Assembly (NCBI GenBank): GCA_023411715.1 | Contig: JAEYOM010000004.1 | Location: forward strand, 1 to 64,000 | Direction of reading: 5' to 3' | DNA: 64,000 nt | DNA from: Bacillota bacterium | GTDB taxonomy: Bacteria > Bacillota > Clostridia > Acetivibrionales > DTU013 | In this document: piece by piece, positions 34,421 to 44,419 of the stretch | Position numbering within the stretch: position 1 is the stretch's first letter | Layout of the letters: the number at the start of each line of letters is the position of its first letter | Notes under the pieces: model-generated | Seen by the model: the letters and a program-made list of their open reading frames with translations, nothing else | What the model was told of the DNA's origin: nothing | Databases searched by the model: none | Position numbers and translations under genes: made by a program

Positions 34421-35659
34421 ATGAGCAGAGTGATTTTGCATAGTGATCTCAATAACTTCTACGCCAGCGTGGAATGCCTGTACAATCCGGAGATACGCGA
34501 CCGGCCCGTCGCTGTTTGCGGCTCGCAGTCGACACGTCACGGCATCGTGCTTGCCAAGAACGGGCTCGCAAAAAAATTCGGAGTTGCGGCCGGGGACGCA
34601 GTCTGGGAGGCCAGGTCGAAATGCCCGGGGCTCGTGGTGGTAAGGCCGAATTACATGCAGTACCTCAAATTTTCCATGATGGTTCGTAAAATTTACGAAA
34701 ACTATACGAACCTGATCGAGGCCTTCGGCATCGATGAAAACTGGCTCGACGTAACGGAAAGCACACGTTTGTATGGCTCCGGCAAGCAGATCGCAGACGA
34801 GCTCCGCAAAAGGATAGAGTTCGAACTGGGCATCACCGCTTCCGTGGGCGTCAGCTTTAATAAAGTCTTCGCGAAGCTTGGTTCTGATATGAAAAAGCCC
34901 GATGCGACCACGGTGATAAGCGAGGAAGACTACCGTGAGAAGGTATGGGGACTGCCTGTCGGCGATATGATTTACGTAGGCCCGTCCACCCGAAGGAAGC
35001 TTACGGACATCGGCATCTCAACGATAGGTGAGCTGGCCGGCGCGCCCCCGAGGTTCCTGGAACAGCATTTCGGGCAGTGGGGCCGGACGCTCTGGATATT
35101 TGCGAACGGTTACGACGATTCCCCGGTGACCCGGCTCGATTTCCAGCCGAATATCAAGGGCGTAGGCAATTCGCTCACCACCCCTCACGACCTCCGCGAC
35201 GACAATGATGTCAAGATACTCACGTACGTATTGGCGGACAGCGTTGCGGAAAGGCTCCGGAGGCATCATCTCAAAGGCAGGACCGTGCAGATATACATCC
35301 GTTCGTCGGATCTTTCCTTTATCGAGCGGCAGGGACAGCTTTCGCACTACACCTGCGTTTCTTCGGAGATAGCTGAGAAGGCGCTCGAGATATTCGGCCA
35401 GTCCTGGGACTGGTCCAAAACGATCCGGACGCTCGGCGTCAGGGTTACAAATGTGGTAACGGCAGACAGGTGCGGACAGGTATCTTTTTTTGACGATGAA
35501 AAACGGCTGCGCCGGGAGCAGCTCGAGAGCAGCATCGATAATATACGGACCCGTTTCGGGCATTATTCGGTACAGCGGGCGGTACTGCTGAAAAGTAACG
35601 GGCTCAACGCAAATCCGGTGGAGGAAAATGTTATACATCCCGTGTCCTTTTTCCGGTGA
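34421..35659 (+). CDS. dinB: Y-family translesion DNA polymerase
   Basis: A 412-residue DinB/UmuC-type polymerase that copies damaged templates. 'LHSDLNNFYASVE' and 'GIDENWLDVTES' carry the catalytic acidic residues; helix-hairpin-helix and little-finger domains follow. 'QVSFF' near residue 365 is a likely sliding-clamp-binding motif. The gene stands behind a LexA-box promoter, and a small conserved-looking gene follows after a repeat array. Whether it is a true Pol IV or the Firmicutes DinB2-like branch is not certain. Confidence 0.92.
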   Translation: MSRVILHSDLNNFYASVECLYNPEIRDRPVAVCGSQSTRHGIVLAKNGLAKKFGVAAGDAVWEARSKCPGLVVVRPNYMQYLKFSMMVRKIYENYTNLIEAFGIDENWLDVTESTRLYGSGKQIADELRKRIEFELGITASVGVSFNKVFAKLGSDMKKPDATTVISEEDYREKVWGLPVGDMIYVGPSTRRKLTDIGISTIGELAGAPPRFLEQHFGQWGRTLWIFANGYDDSPVTRLDFQPNIKGVGNSLTTPHDLRDDNDVKILTYVLADSVAERLRRHHLKGRTVQIYIRSSDLSFIERQGQLSHYTCVSSEIAEKALEIFGQSWDWSKTIRTLGVRVTNVVTADRCGQVSFFDDEKRLRREQLESSIDNIRTRFGHYSVQRAVLLKSNGLNANPVEENVIHPVSFFR

Positions 35660-35667
35660 TATGGGGC

Positions 35668-35774
35668 GTACCGGCGGCAGGCTGTGTCGCGAGTGTGCCA
35701 TACCGGCGGCAGGCTGTGTCGCGAGTGCGCCGTACCGGCGGCAGGCTGTGTCGCGAGTGCGCCGTACCGGCGGC
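35668..35774 (+). repeat. 32-bp tandem repeat directly after the polymerase gene
   Basis: Three nearly identical 32-bp units beginning GTACCGGCGGCAGGCTGTGT plus a partial fourth start eight bp after the polymerase stop. There are no spacers, so it is not a CRISPR array. The GC content is well above that of the surrounding DNA. Confidence 0.92.
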
Positions 35775-35844
35775 TTTTTGACCAACGTGCACCGCACCGT
35801 TTATGCGCATCCTGCGAAGGTGGTTTGGTTCGGAGGGTAGATAT

Positions 35845-36081
35845 ATGGCTAAGGTTTTTGTTGAAGTGATCGCGAAGTTTACAAAGGATGGCAGCAAGGT
35901 CCCTCTTATCGTCAAGTGGGAGGACGGCAGAAGTTTCGATATAGACAGGGTGACCGACATCAGGCGCGCAGCGTCCCTGAAGGCGGGCGGCCAAGGTATG
36001 CGGTACAGGTGCAGGATAAACGGAAAGGAAACCTACCTCTGGCTCGAGGACGACAAGTGGTTTGTCGACAGCAAGGCGTGA
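35845..36081 (+). CDS. Small conserved-looking protein downstream of dinB
   Basis: A 78-residue protein ('FVEVIAKFTKDGSKVPLIVK', 'YLWLEDDKWFVDSKA') that appears all-beta, with alternating charged and hydrophobic residues. ATG 35845 follows GGAGGGTAG. It may be in the SOS transcription unit of the polymerase, separated by the repeat array. I do not know its function; its position suggests a role linked to translesion synthesis, but that is inference. Confidence 0.65.
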   Translation: MAKVFVEVIAKFTKDGSKVPLIVKWEDGRSFDIDRVTDIRRAASLKAGGQGMRYRCRINGKETYLWLEDDKWFVDSKA

Positions 36082-36150
36082 GGCGTAAGTATCACGCCAT
36101 TACGCACATTATACGTATAGTTTCAGTATCAATATTATGACGTGCTTATG

Positions 36151-38550
36151 TTATGACGTCCTCTCCAAGCTGATCTCATATGAATCGAGCTCGAGTTCAC
36201 CTGCCTGCAGTGGTTTGCTGAAATAGTAGCCCTGCGCGGTGTCGCAGCCTTCCTTTAGCAGAAACTCCAGCTGTGTCGCATTTTCTACCCCTTCTGCCGT
36301 AACGCTCAGGTTCATATTATGGGCGAGCGATATCAGTGCCCTTGTGATTTTCGTCTGGTTTGAACTGCTGTTGAAGCCGTGGATGAAGGTCTTGTCGATC
36401 TTAAGGTTGCTGATTGGCAGGACCTTTAGATAATTAAGCGAGGAATATCCTTTTCCGAAATCGTCCAGGGAAATACCGATGCCCATATCCTTTAGCTGTC
36501 CGAGTATGTCGACGGTATGTTCGAGGTCGTGCATAGCCAGGCCTTCGGTGACCTCAAGTTCGAGCCACTCGGCCTTTATACGGGTCTCCTCTATTATCTT
36601 CCTGACCGAGCTTACCAGATCGGTCTGCTGAAATTGCCTTGCAGACAGGTTCACTGAAACTCTGAGATTCTCATAGCCTTGCTCATGCCATTTGAAGAGC
36701 TGCCTGCAAGCAGTTCTCAGGACCCATTCGCCTATTTTGCCGATCAGCCCTATTTCCTCGGCAATATGTATGAATGAATCAGGCATGACCCATCCTATAG
36801 CAGGATTCGCCCACCTTATGAGGGCTTCTACGCAGGTCACCCTGCCGGTCGCCAGCTCTATCATGGGCTGGTAGTATACCACGAATTCATCTTTCTCCGC
36901 AGCGCGTCTCAGGTTGTTTTCTATCTCCATTCGTTCCATTATTCGAATATTGAGTTCCTGTGTATATATCTGGAAATTGTTCTTGCCCGATTCCTTTGCG
37001 CGGTACATTGCCGTGTCCGCATTCTTCATCAGCTCCTGCAGGTCCGAACCGTCGTCGGGGTATACGGATATACCTATGCTCGCCGTGACGTAAAACTCCC
37101 GTTCATCCAGTATCCATGGGTTTTTGAAAATATCGAGCATCCTTGCTGCCAGATGGCAAACTTCCTCCATGTTCTTGATATTGGCCTGCAGCATTATGAA
37201 CTCGTCCCCGCCGAGACGCGCCAGCGTATCGCTTCTTCTTAGAGTACACCTCAGCTGTTCTCCGACCTTCCGGAGCAGTTGATCGCCAAATGAATGTCCT
37301 ATTGTATCATTAATGGTTTTGAAATTGTCGAGATCCAGAAAGAAAACAGCCAATCTTCTTTGCTTCCTTTGAGCCGTCGCAGCCGCAACGATGAAACGAT
37401 CCATCAGCAGCGTCCTGTTCGGGAGCCCCGTCATTGCATCATAATATGCCAGTTGATGTATTTTTTCATCGGTAAGGCGCTGTTCGGTTATGTCCGTTAT
37501 AGAACCTGCTATCCTGACAGGGATGTCGCTTTCGTCCCATATTGCCATACCCCTGGTCCGAACCCACTTTACTTCGTTTTCAGGTGTGTTTATCCTGTAC
37601 TCGATCTGAAAATGCTTCTTCTGCGGCTCGGTCACGTATTTGTTCAAACTTCTGATAAACCTGTCCTGGTCTTCTTTTGCGATTACACTGAACCACTTCT
37701 CGATAGTCATGCACTCCTGGCTGTCATCCAAGCCCATGATCATCCTGCTCTGCTTTGACATGAACAATCTGCCGTCTTTGCCGTCCCAGTCCCATATACC
37801 GTCATTGACTCCCTCGACTGCCAGCCTGTAGCGCTCTTCACTGCGCCGCAGTTCATTTTCATGCATATTCAGGTCGTCATACTGTATTTTACGTTCGATC
37901 TCCTTATGTATAAGTTCCTCATGCACCGCCTCCAATTCCTGATAACTCTCTGTCAGCTTAAGTTCCGTATTCTTCCTGTCCGTTATGCCGACACCCATGG
38001 CCATTACGTTTGCGGGCTTATTCTCAGGACCCATTATAACGTCTATATTCCAAAGTACATTGATCTTTCCGCCATTAGCGCAGATAATACAATTTTCCAT
38101 ATTCTGCACGCTGTTCCCCCTGGCGAGGCTATCGCATATCCTTTTGCCAAGGTCGGTATCTTCGGAGAAAGCCGGTATCTCATCGAGTCTTTTGCCTTTG
38201 ACGTCTTTCCCGCTGTAACCTGTGATCTCCTGCGCAAATTTATTGAATAATATTATCGATCCTGTTGAATCGCAAACGATTATAATGGTTTTGGCATTCT
38301 CTATTATACCTCTGGCCAGGGCTTGTTCCTGTGTGTATTCGCTGCCGGTCTTTCTGAAATATAAATAAATCCTGACAATAAACAGGATCAGTAAAAGCGC
38401 GAATGCTGCAATAAGAACTGTTGTATTTACCCGGTCTACCAGTTCCGATCGTTCTCTATTAACTGTTTCAGCTGCTGCCGGCATATTTTGCGCAAAAAAC
38501 AGGAAGAGTATAAAAGCCGGAAACAAGGCTATTTTTAGCCAAGATCTCAT
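36151..38550 (-). CDS. Membrane PAS-PAS-GGDEF-EAL cyclic-di-GMP protein
   Basis: A 799-residue signalling protein: an N-terminal signal or membrane segment, a second transmembrane segment (about residues 43-65), a PAS domain at about 80-195, a second PAS at about 240-360, a GGDEF domain with intact 'LARLGGDEFIML', and an EAL domain with intact 'CVEALIRWANP' and downstream acidic motifs. It could both make and degrade c-di-GMP; the dominant activity cannot be told from sequence. It stands alone on this strand. Confidence 0.93.
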   Translation of the reverse strand: MRSWLKIALFPAFILFLFFAQNMPAAAETVNRERSELVDRVNTTVLIAAFALLLILFIVRIYLYFRKTGSEYTQEQALARGIIENAKTIIIVCDSTGSIILFNKFAQEITGYSGKDVKGKRLDEIPAFSEDTDLGKRICDSLARGNSVQNMENCIICANGGKINVLWNIDVIMGPENKPANVMAMGVGITDRKNTELKLTESYQELEAVHEELIHKEIERKIQYDDLNMHENELRRSEERYRLAVEGVNDGIWDWDGKDGRLFMSKQSRMIMGLDDSQECMTIEKWFSVIAKEDQDRFIRSLNKYVTEPQKKHFQIEYRINTPENEVKWVRTRGMAIWDESDIPVRIAGSITDITEQRLTDEKIHQLAYYDAMTGLPNRTLLMDRFIVAAATAQRKQRRLAVFFLDLDNFKTINDTIGHSFGDQLLRKVGEQLRCTLRRSDTLARLGGDEFIMLQANIKNMEEVCHLAARMLDIFKNPWILDEREFYVTASIGISVYPDDGSDLQELMKNADTAMYRAKESGKNNFQIYTQELNIRIMERMEIENNLRRAAEKDEFVVYYQPMIELATGRVTCVEALIRWANPAIGWVMPDSFIHIAEEIGLIGKIGEWVLRTACRQLFKWHEQGYENLRVSVNLSARQFQQTDLVSSVRKIIEETRIKAEWLELEVTEGLAMHDLEHTVDILGQLKDMGIGISLDDFGKGYSSLNYLKVLPISNLKIDKTFIHGFNSSSNQTKITRALISLAHNMNLSVTAEGVENATQLEFLLKEGCDTAQGYYFSKPLQAGELELDSYEISLERTS

Positions 38551-38691
38551 TATGCCCCCTGATTTAAGTCAGCATCCAATACTACAGCGGGTTCGCTGCA
38601 ATACTATTCACACTGCATAAAATTCTTACTTATGATTATATATTTAATTTGAAACGAATTTCAACATATTTGTCGAATCTTGCATAAAGAA

Positions 38692-39348
38692 TCAATCCGG
38701 CAACTGTCTCTTATATTCGTCATTCGAAACCTGGTCCATATCGTCAACTATGCCCTGTTTGTCGGTTTCGTTGTTATAATAATCCTGATAGTCATGATAA
38801 CCTCCCAGATCCTGCGGGCTGTCCGAACTCCCATATTTCATCAGGTCGTTGAGCTGATCCATGCCTTCGTATTCATCATCCTCTTGCTTGTTCAGATATT
38901 TGCGCCCGAAAGGCGCGTCAATTACCTTTTCCTCGTTAGGCCGGTCTTTGTTGGACCTGCTACCGGCTTCACGCAGCGGTGAGCTTTCCAATTGCTCTGC
39001 GCAATCTACGCATAATTTCGCATAGGGCACAACCTCGAGCCTCTCCTCGGGGATATCTTTCCCGCAATGTGCGCAGATACCGTAAGTTCCGTTATCTACC
39101 CTGACGATGGCGTCCTTTATATCCTGCAGTATATTTTCCTCATGCACCTTCAGCGCAGTGTTCATCTCTGTCAAAAAAAGCTCGGAGCCCAGATCCGCCG
39201 GGTGATTATCATAATTTGACAACTCGGATGGAGAGTAAATATCCTGTTCGCCCTCGTTGTTTTCCTTCATTACTCCTATTGTGCGGTCGATCTCGCCGAG
39301 CCTTTTATTGAGCAGATCCCTGAAATGTTGCAGTTCCCTTTTATCCAT
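38692..39348 (-). CDS. DksA/TraR-type zinc-finger protein (YteA-like)
   Basis: A 218-residue protein with an N-terminal coiled helix ('LQHFRDLLNKRLGEIDRTI') and a four-cysteine zinc finger (CAHCGKDIPEERL ... LCVDC), as in the YteA/DksA-TraR family. Spacing to the DUF5665 gene upstream is three bp, so the two are one operon. DksA relatives bind RNA polymerase; YteA-type proteins in spore formers are poorly characterised. Confidence 0.88.
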   Translation of the reverse strand: MDKRELQHFRDLLNKRLGEIDRTIGVMKENNEGEQDIYSPSELSNYDNHPADLGSELFLTEMNTALKVHEENILQDIKDAIVRVDNGTYGICAHCGKDIPEERLEVVPYAKLCVDCAEQLESSPLREAGSRSNKDRPNEEKVIDAPFGRKYLNKQEDDEYEGMDQLNDLMKYGSSDSPQDLGGYHDYQDYYNNETDKQGIVDDMDQVSNDEYKRQLPD

Positions 39349-39351
39349 TAC

Positions 39352-39657
39352 TTACCTCCCCGGATTGTTTAGATTATTGTTGACAATGTTCACTATCTCG
39401 CTAATAAATTCGCCTATTACCGGCAAGTCCCATTTCATGATATACCGCAGGAGATAAATGATAAGCGCGGCCAGCAGCGTAAAGCCGATGGAAGCGCCGA
39501 ATCCTCTCGCAAGTCCTGCCAAAAAATTTGAAAACAGCATTTTTCGCGGATGTTCAAGGTATTCCACGTATTCCTTGATCTTTGTTTTCTCCATATTGAA
39601 AGAAATCCGGTCCAGTTTCTTGTTAAGTAGCCTGTACATGGTTTTGCTGTCGAACAC
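39352..39657 (-). CDS. DUF5665-like membrane protein
   Basis: A 101-residue protein with a basic helical N-terminus ('KTKIKEYVEYLEHPRKMLFS') and one or two C-terminal hydrophobic segments ('LARGFGASIGFTLLAALIIY'). This pattern fits the DUF5665 family of spore formers. It overlaps no gene but lies three bp from the DksA-like gene. Function unknown. Confidence 0.7.
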   Translation of the reverse strand: MFDSKTMYRLLNKKLDRISFNMEKTKIKEYVEYLEHPRKMLFSNFLAGLARGFGASIGFTLLAALIIYLLRYIMKWDLPVIGEFISEIVNIVNNNLNNPGR

Positions 39658-39683
39658 AAATACCCCCGCCTTCTCTCATGCGG

Positions 39684-39926
39684 CTAAACGTCGGTTCCGT
39701 CAAGTTCCTTTTTTGTAATTACGTGCCTGAGATTGTGAATATCCTTCTGAAGCGTCCCCGTTATATCCACCAGGCTGAACCTGATACGCTCGAGCAGCTC
39801 GTGATCGTCCCGCAGCGCGTCATACGGGTAATCCCCGACCGTATTCAGCTCGACATCGTTCAATAGATCTCCCGCTATTTTGTAAATCGTCTCAAGATCG
39901 CTGTGCAATTCAGTTTCAACAAACAT
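39684..39926 (-). CDS. Small acidic protein, unknown
   Basis: An 80-residue helical, acidic protein ('ELHSDLETIYKIAGDLLNDV', 'LRDDHELLERIRFSL'). The ATG at 39926 follows GGAGGGTCAC; a longer in-frame start at 39947 lacks a site. First gene of a three-gene unit with the DUF5665 and DksA-like genes. No family recognised. Confidence 0.6.
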   Translation of the reverse strand: MFVETELHSDLETIYKIAGDLLNDVELNTVGDYPYDALRDDHELLERIRFSLVDITGTLQKDIHNLRHVITKKELDGTDV

Positions 39927-39997
39927 GTGACCCTCCGTTTGCGGCAAATATCATATATATAGAATTTCAAATAAGCCGTATTTTTATTATACAAAAG

Positions 39998-40046
39998 TAA
40001 AAAAGAGCATGGTCGTCCGTTTATGCCGGAAAACCGCGCTCTTTAA
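39998..40046 (-). terminator. Terminator after aroB
   Basis: On the minus strand AAAGAGC and GCTCTTT enclose a GC-rich loop region that itself can pair, followed by TTTTAC. It closes the ileS-aroB transcription unit. Confidence 0.68.
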
Positions 40047-40110
40047 TAAAAATTTCAAATCATTCGGATTATACTTGAAAATGCAGCAAGTAACCGGATC
40101 ACAGCCTGTC

Positions 40111-41205
40111 TCAAACAGCCTGATCCTCCTGTCCGAGTTCTACCAGGACCTGCTTTATCAGTTCGGCATCTTCCACGTAGCAGCTGATAACTTCCCCGAT
40201 CTCCCTGGGCAGGATGAAATATAGCCTTCCGTCCCGGACTTTCTTGTCGAGGTACATCATGTCCAGTATACTGTCGGCGTCCATACCGTTCGTTTTTACG
40301 GGCAGGCCCGCTTTCTTCAGCGTACCTTCCACCCTGGCCACAGCTTTGACGCTCACCATGCCGAGCTTGTGAGCGAGCCTGAACGCGCCTGCCATACCGA
40401 TCGAAACACATTCCCCGTGCAGCAGCCTGAAGCCTGAAACACTCTCCACAGCATGCCCGATGGTGTGCCCGAAATTGAGCAGTGCCCTGATGCCTGCTTC
40501 GCGCTCGTCCTGCTCTATTACGCTCCCTTTGATCGAACAGTTCATCTTAGTGATGTACTGCAGCACATTCTCGTCAAAACCGTATATCTTTTCTATATTG
40601 TTATCGATGTAGTCATAAAACTCGGCATTCATTATCAGGCCGTGCTTGATGACTTCAGCCAGTCCCGATTTCAATTCCCTTTCAGGCAGCGTCCGCAGCG
40701 TATTTACATTGATGAATACGAACCGCGGCTGGTAAAATGCCCCGATCATATTCTTGCTGCCCTCAAAATCCACACCGGTCTTTCCGCCGATACTGCTGTC
40801 GGCTTGCGCCAGAAGGCTCGTCGGGATCTGTATGAACGGGATGCCTCTCAGGTAGGTTGCTGCTGCAAAGCCCGTAATGTCCCCCGTGACACCGCCGCCC
40901 AACGCTACGAGCGTCGAATTCCTGTCGAGTTTCAACGAGATGAGCTTCCTGTAAATATCGCTGACCGTATCAAGATTCTTGTTCTTCTCTCCCGCAGGAA
41001 TCGTATGGCAGGAGACTTCCTTTGCGTACAGCGACAATTCATCCACGCAGGCCTGACAGTAATGCTTTTCGACATTACTGTCCGAAATGACCACGAATCT
41101 TCCGCCAAGCCTTGCGCTGCTGCATGCTTTATCCATGCCTGAAAAATCCGGTGCTATATAGATCGGATAACCCCTGTCACCGAGGTTGACATTCATTTTT
41201 ACCAT
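40111..41205 (-). CDS. aroB: 3-dehydroquinate synthase
   Basis: A 364-residue NAD- and metal-dependent enzyme that converts DAHP to 3-dehydroquinate in the shikimate pathway. 'VALGGGVTGDITGFAAATYL', 'KTGVDFEGSKNMIGAFYQPR' and 'LNFGHTIGHAVE' contain the NAD, substrate and metal-binding residues. It starts 13 bp after the ileS stop and is probably co-transcribed with it. No other shikimate genes are nearby, which is unusual and would place aroB under partial control of the isoleucine T-box. Confidence 0.95.
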   Translation of the reverse strand: MVKMNVNLGDRGYPIYIAPDFSGMDKACSSARLGGRFVVISDSNVEKHYCQACVDELSLYAKEVSCHTIPAGEKNKNLDTVSDIYRKLISLKLDRNSTLVALGGGVTGDITGFAAATYLRGIPFIQIPTSLLAQADSSIGGKTGVDFEGSKNMIGAFYQPRFVFINVNTLRTLPERELKSGLAEVIKHGLIMNAEFYDYIDNNIEKIYGFDENVLQYITKMNCSIKGSVIEQDEREAGIRALLNFGHTIGHAVESVSGFRLLHGECVSIGMAGAFRLAHKLGMVSVKAVARVEGTLKKAGLPVKTNGMDADSILDMMYLDKKVRDGRLYFILPREIGEVISCYVEDAELIKQVLVELGQEDQAV

Positions 41206-41218
41206 ACTACAACCTTCC

Positions 41219-44200
41219 TTACACCTTTTCTACTGTAAACGTTACAGCTTCCCCGTTTATATTCCATTCCTTACTGTAGCCTTCGCCGCCCGAAGGCCTG
41301 AGCTCGTCTCCGAGGACTTCGTCGCTTATAACTGCCATGTTGCGCTCAAATATGGCGTTGATCCTTTCATTGTCACCGTAATATACCCTGATATGGTCCT
41401 GCACCTCGAAGCCTGCTTCCTTCCTCATGGTCTGGAGCTTGCTTATGATCTCGCGGACAAACCCTTCCTCTATCAGTTCGGGAGTCAGGTTGGTATCGAG
41501 CACTACGGCAACATCCCTGTCGCTTTCGGATACGAAGCCTTCCTTCTGCGCTGTGTCGACAAGCACATCCGACAGTTCGAGGACAATTTCGGCGCCTTCA
41601 AGCTCAAAGCTTACGCTGCCGTCCTTGTTGAAACGTGACATGAATTCATTTCCGTCCACCCCGGAAAGGTATTCGCCGATCTTCGGCACAAGCTTGCCGT
41701 ATTTCGGACCGAGCGTCCTCAGCTGCGGTTTGAATTTATACGTCGTAAAGCCCGACGCGTCGTCCGTGAATACTATCTGCTTGACGTTTAGTTCGTCGGC
41801 GACCAGTTCGCGATACATCTGCGGCAGTTCGCCCTCCGCCTTCACGTAAATCTTTCCGATAGGCTGGCGGTTTTTGATATTCGCGGTATTTCTGCAGGCA
41901 CGGCCCAGAACTACGTATTTAAGCACTTTATCCATATTTTCTTCAAGATCGGCGTCGATATATTCTTTCCTTACCACCGGGAAATCGCACAGATGAACGC
42001 TTTCAGGCGCATTAGCGTCAACGCTGCCGACGAGGTTCAGATATATCTCCTCTGTGATGAACGGGACGAACGGCGCAGCTGTCTTAGAAAGCTCGACAAG
42101 TACTGTGTAAAGCGTCATATATGCATTTATCTTGTCCTGGCACATCTCCTTCTGCCAGAAACGCTCCCTGCACCTTCTGACATACCAGTTGCTCAGTTCG
42201 TCTACGAATTCCTGTATATCCCTGCCGGACTCGGTTATCCTGTAATTTTCAAGGTTTTTATCCACGTTTCCGATCAGTGTGTAAAGCCTTGAAAGGATCC
42301 ACTTATCCATTACGGATAGCTTATCTTTTTCCAGTTTATAATCGAGCGGGTTAAAACCGTCGATATTCGCATACAGCACATAGAAAGCATAGGTGTTCCA
42401 CAAGGTGCCCATGAACTTCCTCTGGCTTTCGCTCACAGCTTCTTCATAGAATCTGCTAGGCAGCCACGGTGCGCTGCCGGTATAGAAATACCAGCGGACG
42501 GCGTCCGAACCCTGCTTGTTGAGAACTGTCCACGGATCGACTACATTGCCCTTGTGCTTGCTCATTTTCTGACCGTCTTTGTCATTTACATGGCCAAGCA
42601 CTATACAGTTTTTGAAGGCCGGCTCGTCGAACAACAGCGAAGAAATTGCCAGCAACGTGTAGAACCAGCCTCTTGTCTGGTCTATAGCCTCGCTTATGAA
42701 ATCCGCCGGATAGCGTTTTTCAAAAATATCCTTGTTCTCGAAGGGATAGTGCCACTGTGCAAAAGGCATAGAACCCGAGTCGAACCAGCAGTCTATGACT
42801 TCGGATACCCTCTTCATATCGCCCGAGCATTTCGGACATCTGAGCTTCAAGTTGTCAATAAACGGCTTATGCAGTTCTATATCGTCGGGCACGTTTTCAC
42901 CGAGCTCTTTAAGTTCGGCAATGCTTCCTACAAGATGCCTGTGTCCGCATTTGCACTCCCAGATCGGCAGAGGCGTGCCCCAGTATCTTGAACGGCTGAG
43001 ACCCCAATCCACGACATTCTCGAGGAAATTACCCATACGGCCTTCCTTTATATTATCAGGCATCCAATTTATACTGTTGTTATTCTTCAACAACCTGTCA
43101 CGGATCGCGGTCATTTTGATGAACCAGGTGTCGCGTGCGTAATAGAGCAGCGGCGTGTCGCATCTCCAGCAGAACGGATATGAATGCTCGTAAGCCAGCG
43201 TCTTGTATAAAAGGCCCCTTGAGTCGAGGTCCTTTATGATATCCGGATCGACATCCTTTACGAACCTGCCCTTCCATGGTTTTACTTCCTCTATGAATTC
43301 GCCCTGCTCGTTAACCATCTGCACAAAAGGCAGGTCATTATCCTTTCCGACTCTTGAGTCATCCTCACCGAACGCGGGCGCGATATGAACTATACCGGAG
43401 CCGTCGGACAGAGTGACATAATTGTCGCAGACTACGTACCAGGCTTTTTTATCCGGCCTGGCGAAGTCGAATAACGGCTCATATTCCATACCGCGCAGTT
43501 CCGTTCCCCGATAGCTGCCGACAACGCTGTATTCGCTCTTCAAAACGGCCGGAGCAAGCGCTTCCGCCAGAATATATGTCTCATCGCCGCATTTTGCACG
43601 TACGTATGTTTCATCGGGATTTACGCACAATGCAACGTTGGAAGGCAATGTCCACGGAGTGGTCGTCCATGCCATCAGGTAAACTCCCTGTTCGCCTTTT
43701 ACTTTGAACTTAACAAATACCGAGGTCTCAGTTACATCCTTGTAGCCCTGCGCGACTTCGTGGCTTGACAGCGAGGTGCCGCAGCGCGGACAGTACGGAA
43801 CTATCTTGTGCCCCTTGTAAAGCAGCCCTTTGTCCCATATCTGCTTCAATGCCCACCATTCAGATTCGATATAGGTATTGTTGTATGTGATATAGGGATC
43901 CTCCATATCGGCCCAGAAACCGACACGGTCGCTGATCTCCTCCCACTCGTGCTTGTATTTCCATACGCTTTCCTTGCACTTCTGGATAAAAGGCTCCACG
44001 CCGTATTCTTCGATCTGCGGCTTGCCGTTTATACCGAGCAGCTTCTCAACTTCAAGCTCAACAGGCAGTCCGTGCGTATCCCAGCCTGCTTTTCTCAGGA
44101 CATTATAGCCCTTCATCGTCTTGTAGCGCGGGATTATATCCTTCATTGCCCTGGTGAGGACATGGCCTATATGCGGTTTTCCGTTGGCTGTCGGCGGACC

Positions 44201-44335
44201 GTCGTAGAAGGTGAACGCGTCGCGGCCTTCCCTGAATTTAAGACTCTTTTCAAAAATTTTATTGTCTTTCCAGTACTTCAGCACTTCCTGCTCACGTTCA
44301 ACAAATTTCAGATCTGTCGATACTTTTTTGTACAT
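41219..44335 (-). CDS. ileS: Isoleucyl-tRNA synthetase
   Basis: A 1038-residue class I synthetase that charges tRNA-Ile. The HIGH motif is in 'TANGKPHIGHVLTRAMKDI' and KMSKS in 'DGQKMSKHKGNVVDP'; an editing domain lies between them. Length and the N-terminus (QEVLKYWKDNKIFEKSL) point to the longer, eukaryote-like type 2 IleRS, a class often insensitive to mupirocin. The ATG at 44335 follows AGGAGG; upstream in-frame starts lack a site. A T-box riboswitch and a strong promoter precede it. Confidence 0.96.
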   Translation of the reverse strand: MYKKVSTDLKFVEREQEVLKYWKDNKIFEKSLKFREGRDAFTFYDGPPTANGKPHIGHVLTRAMKDIIPRYKTMKGYNVLRKAGWDTHGLPVELEVEKLLGINGKPQIEEYGVEPFIQKCKESVWKYKHEWEEISDRVGFWADMEDPYITYNNTYIESEWWALKQIWDKGLLYKGHKIVPYCPRCGTSLSSHEVAQGYKDVTETSVFVKFKVKGEQGVYLMAWTTTPWTLPSNVALCVNPDETYVRAKCGDETYILAEALAPAVLKSEYSVVGSYRGTELRGMEYEPLFDFARPDKKAWYVVCDNYVTLSDGSGIVHIAPAFGEDDSRVGKDNDLPFVQMVNEQGEFIEEVKPWKGRFVKDVDPDIIKDLDSRGLLYKTLAYEHSYPFCWRCDTPLLYYARDTWFIKMTAIRDRLLKNNNSINWMPDNIKEGRMGNFLENVVDWGLSRSRYWGTPLPIWECKCGHRHLVGSIAELKELGENVPDDIELHKPFIDNLKLRCPKCSGDMKRVSEVIDCWFDSGSMPFAQWHYPFENKDIFEKRYPADFISEAIDQTRGWFYTLLAISSLLFDEPAFKNCIVLGHVNDKDGQKMSKHKGNVVDPWTVLNKQGSDAVRWYFYTGSAPWLPSRFYEEAVSESQRKFMGTLWNTYAFYVLYANIDGFNPLDYKLEKDKLSVMDKWILSRLYTLIGNVDKNLENYRITESGRDIQEFVDELSNWYVRRCRERFWQKEMCQDKINAYMTLYTVLVELSKTAAPFVPFITEEIYLNLVGSVDANAPESVHLCDFPVVRKEYIDADLEENMDKVLKYVVLGRACRNTANIKNRQPIGKIYVKAEGELPQMYRELVADELNVKQIVFTDDASGFTTYKFKPQLRTLGPKYGKLVPKIGEYLSGVDGNEFMSRFNKDGSVSFELEGAEIVLELSDVLVDTAQKEGFVSESDRDVAVVLDTNLTPELIEEGFVREIISKLQTMRKEAGFEVQDHIRVYYGDNERINAIFERNMAVISDEVLGDELRPSGGEGYSKEWNINGEAVTFTVEKV

Positions 44336-44419
44336 AACTTCCTCCTGTATTATAGATCCCGGGTTATACGACCCGCCCAATAATTTTCCTGTTGCGCAAA
44401 TCCATTACACCCTTGATAA

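Noticed and set aside
35668..35774. 32-bp repeats as a CRISPR array
   Set aside because: The units abut directly with no spacers, and no cas genes are present.
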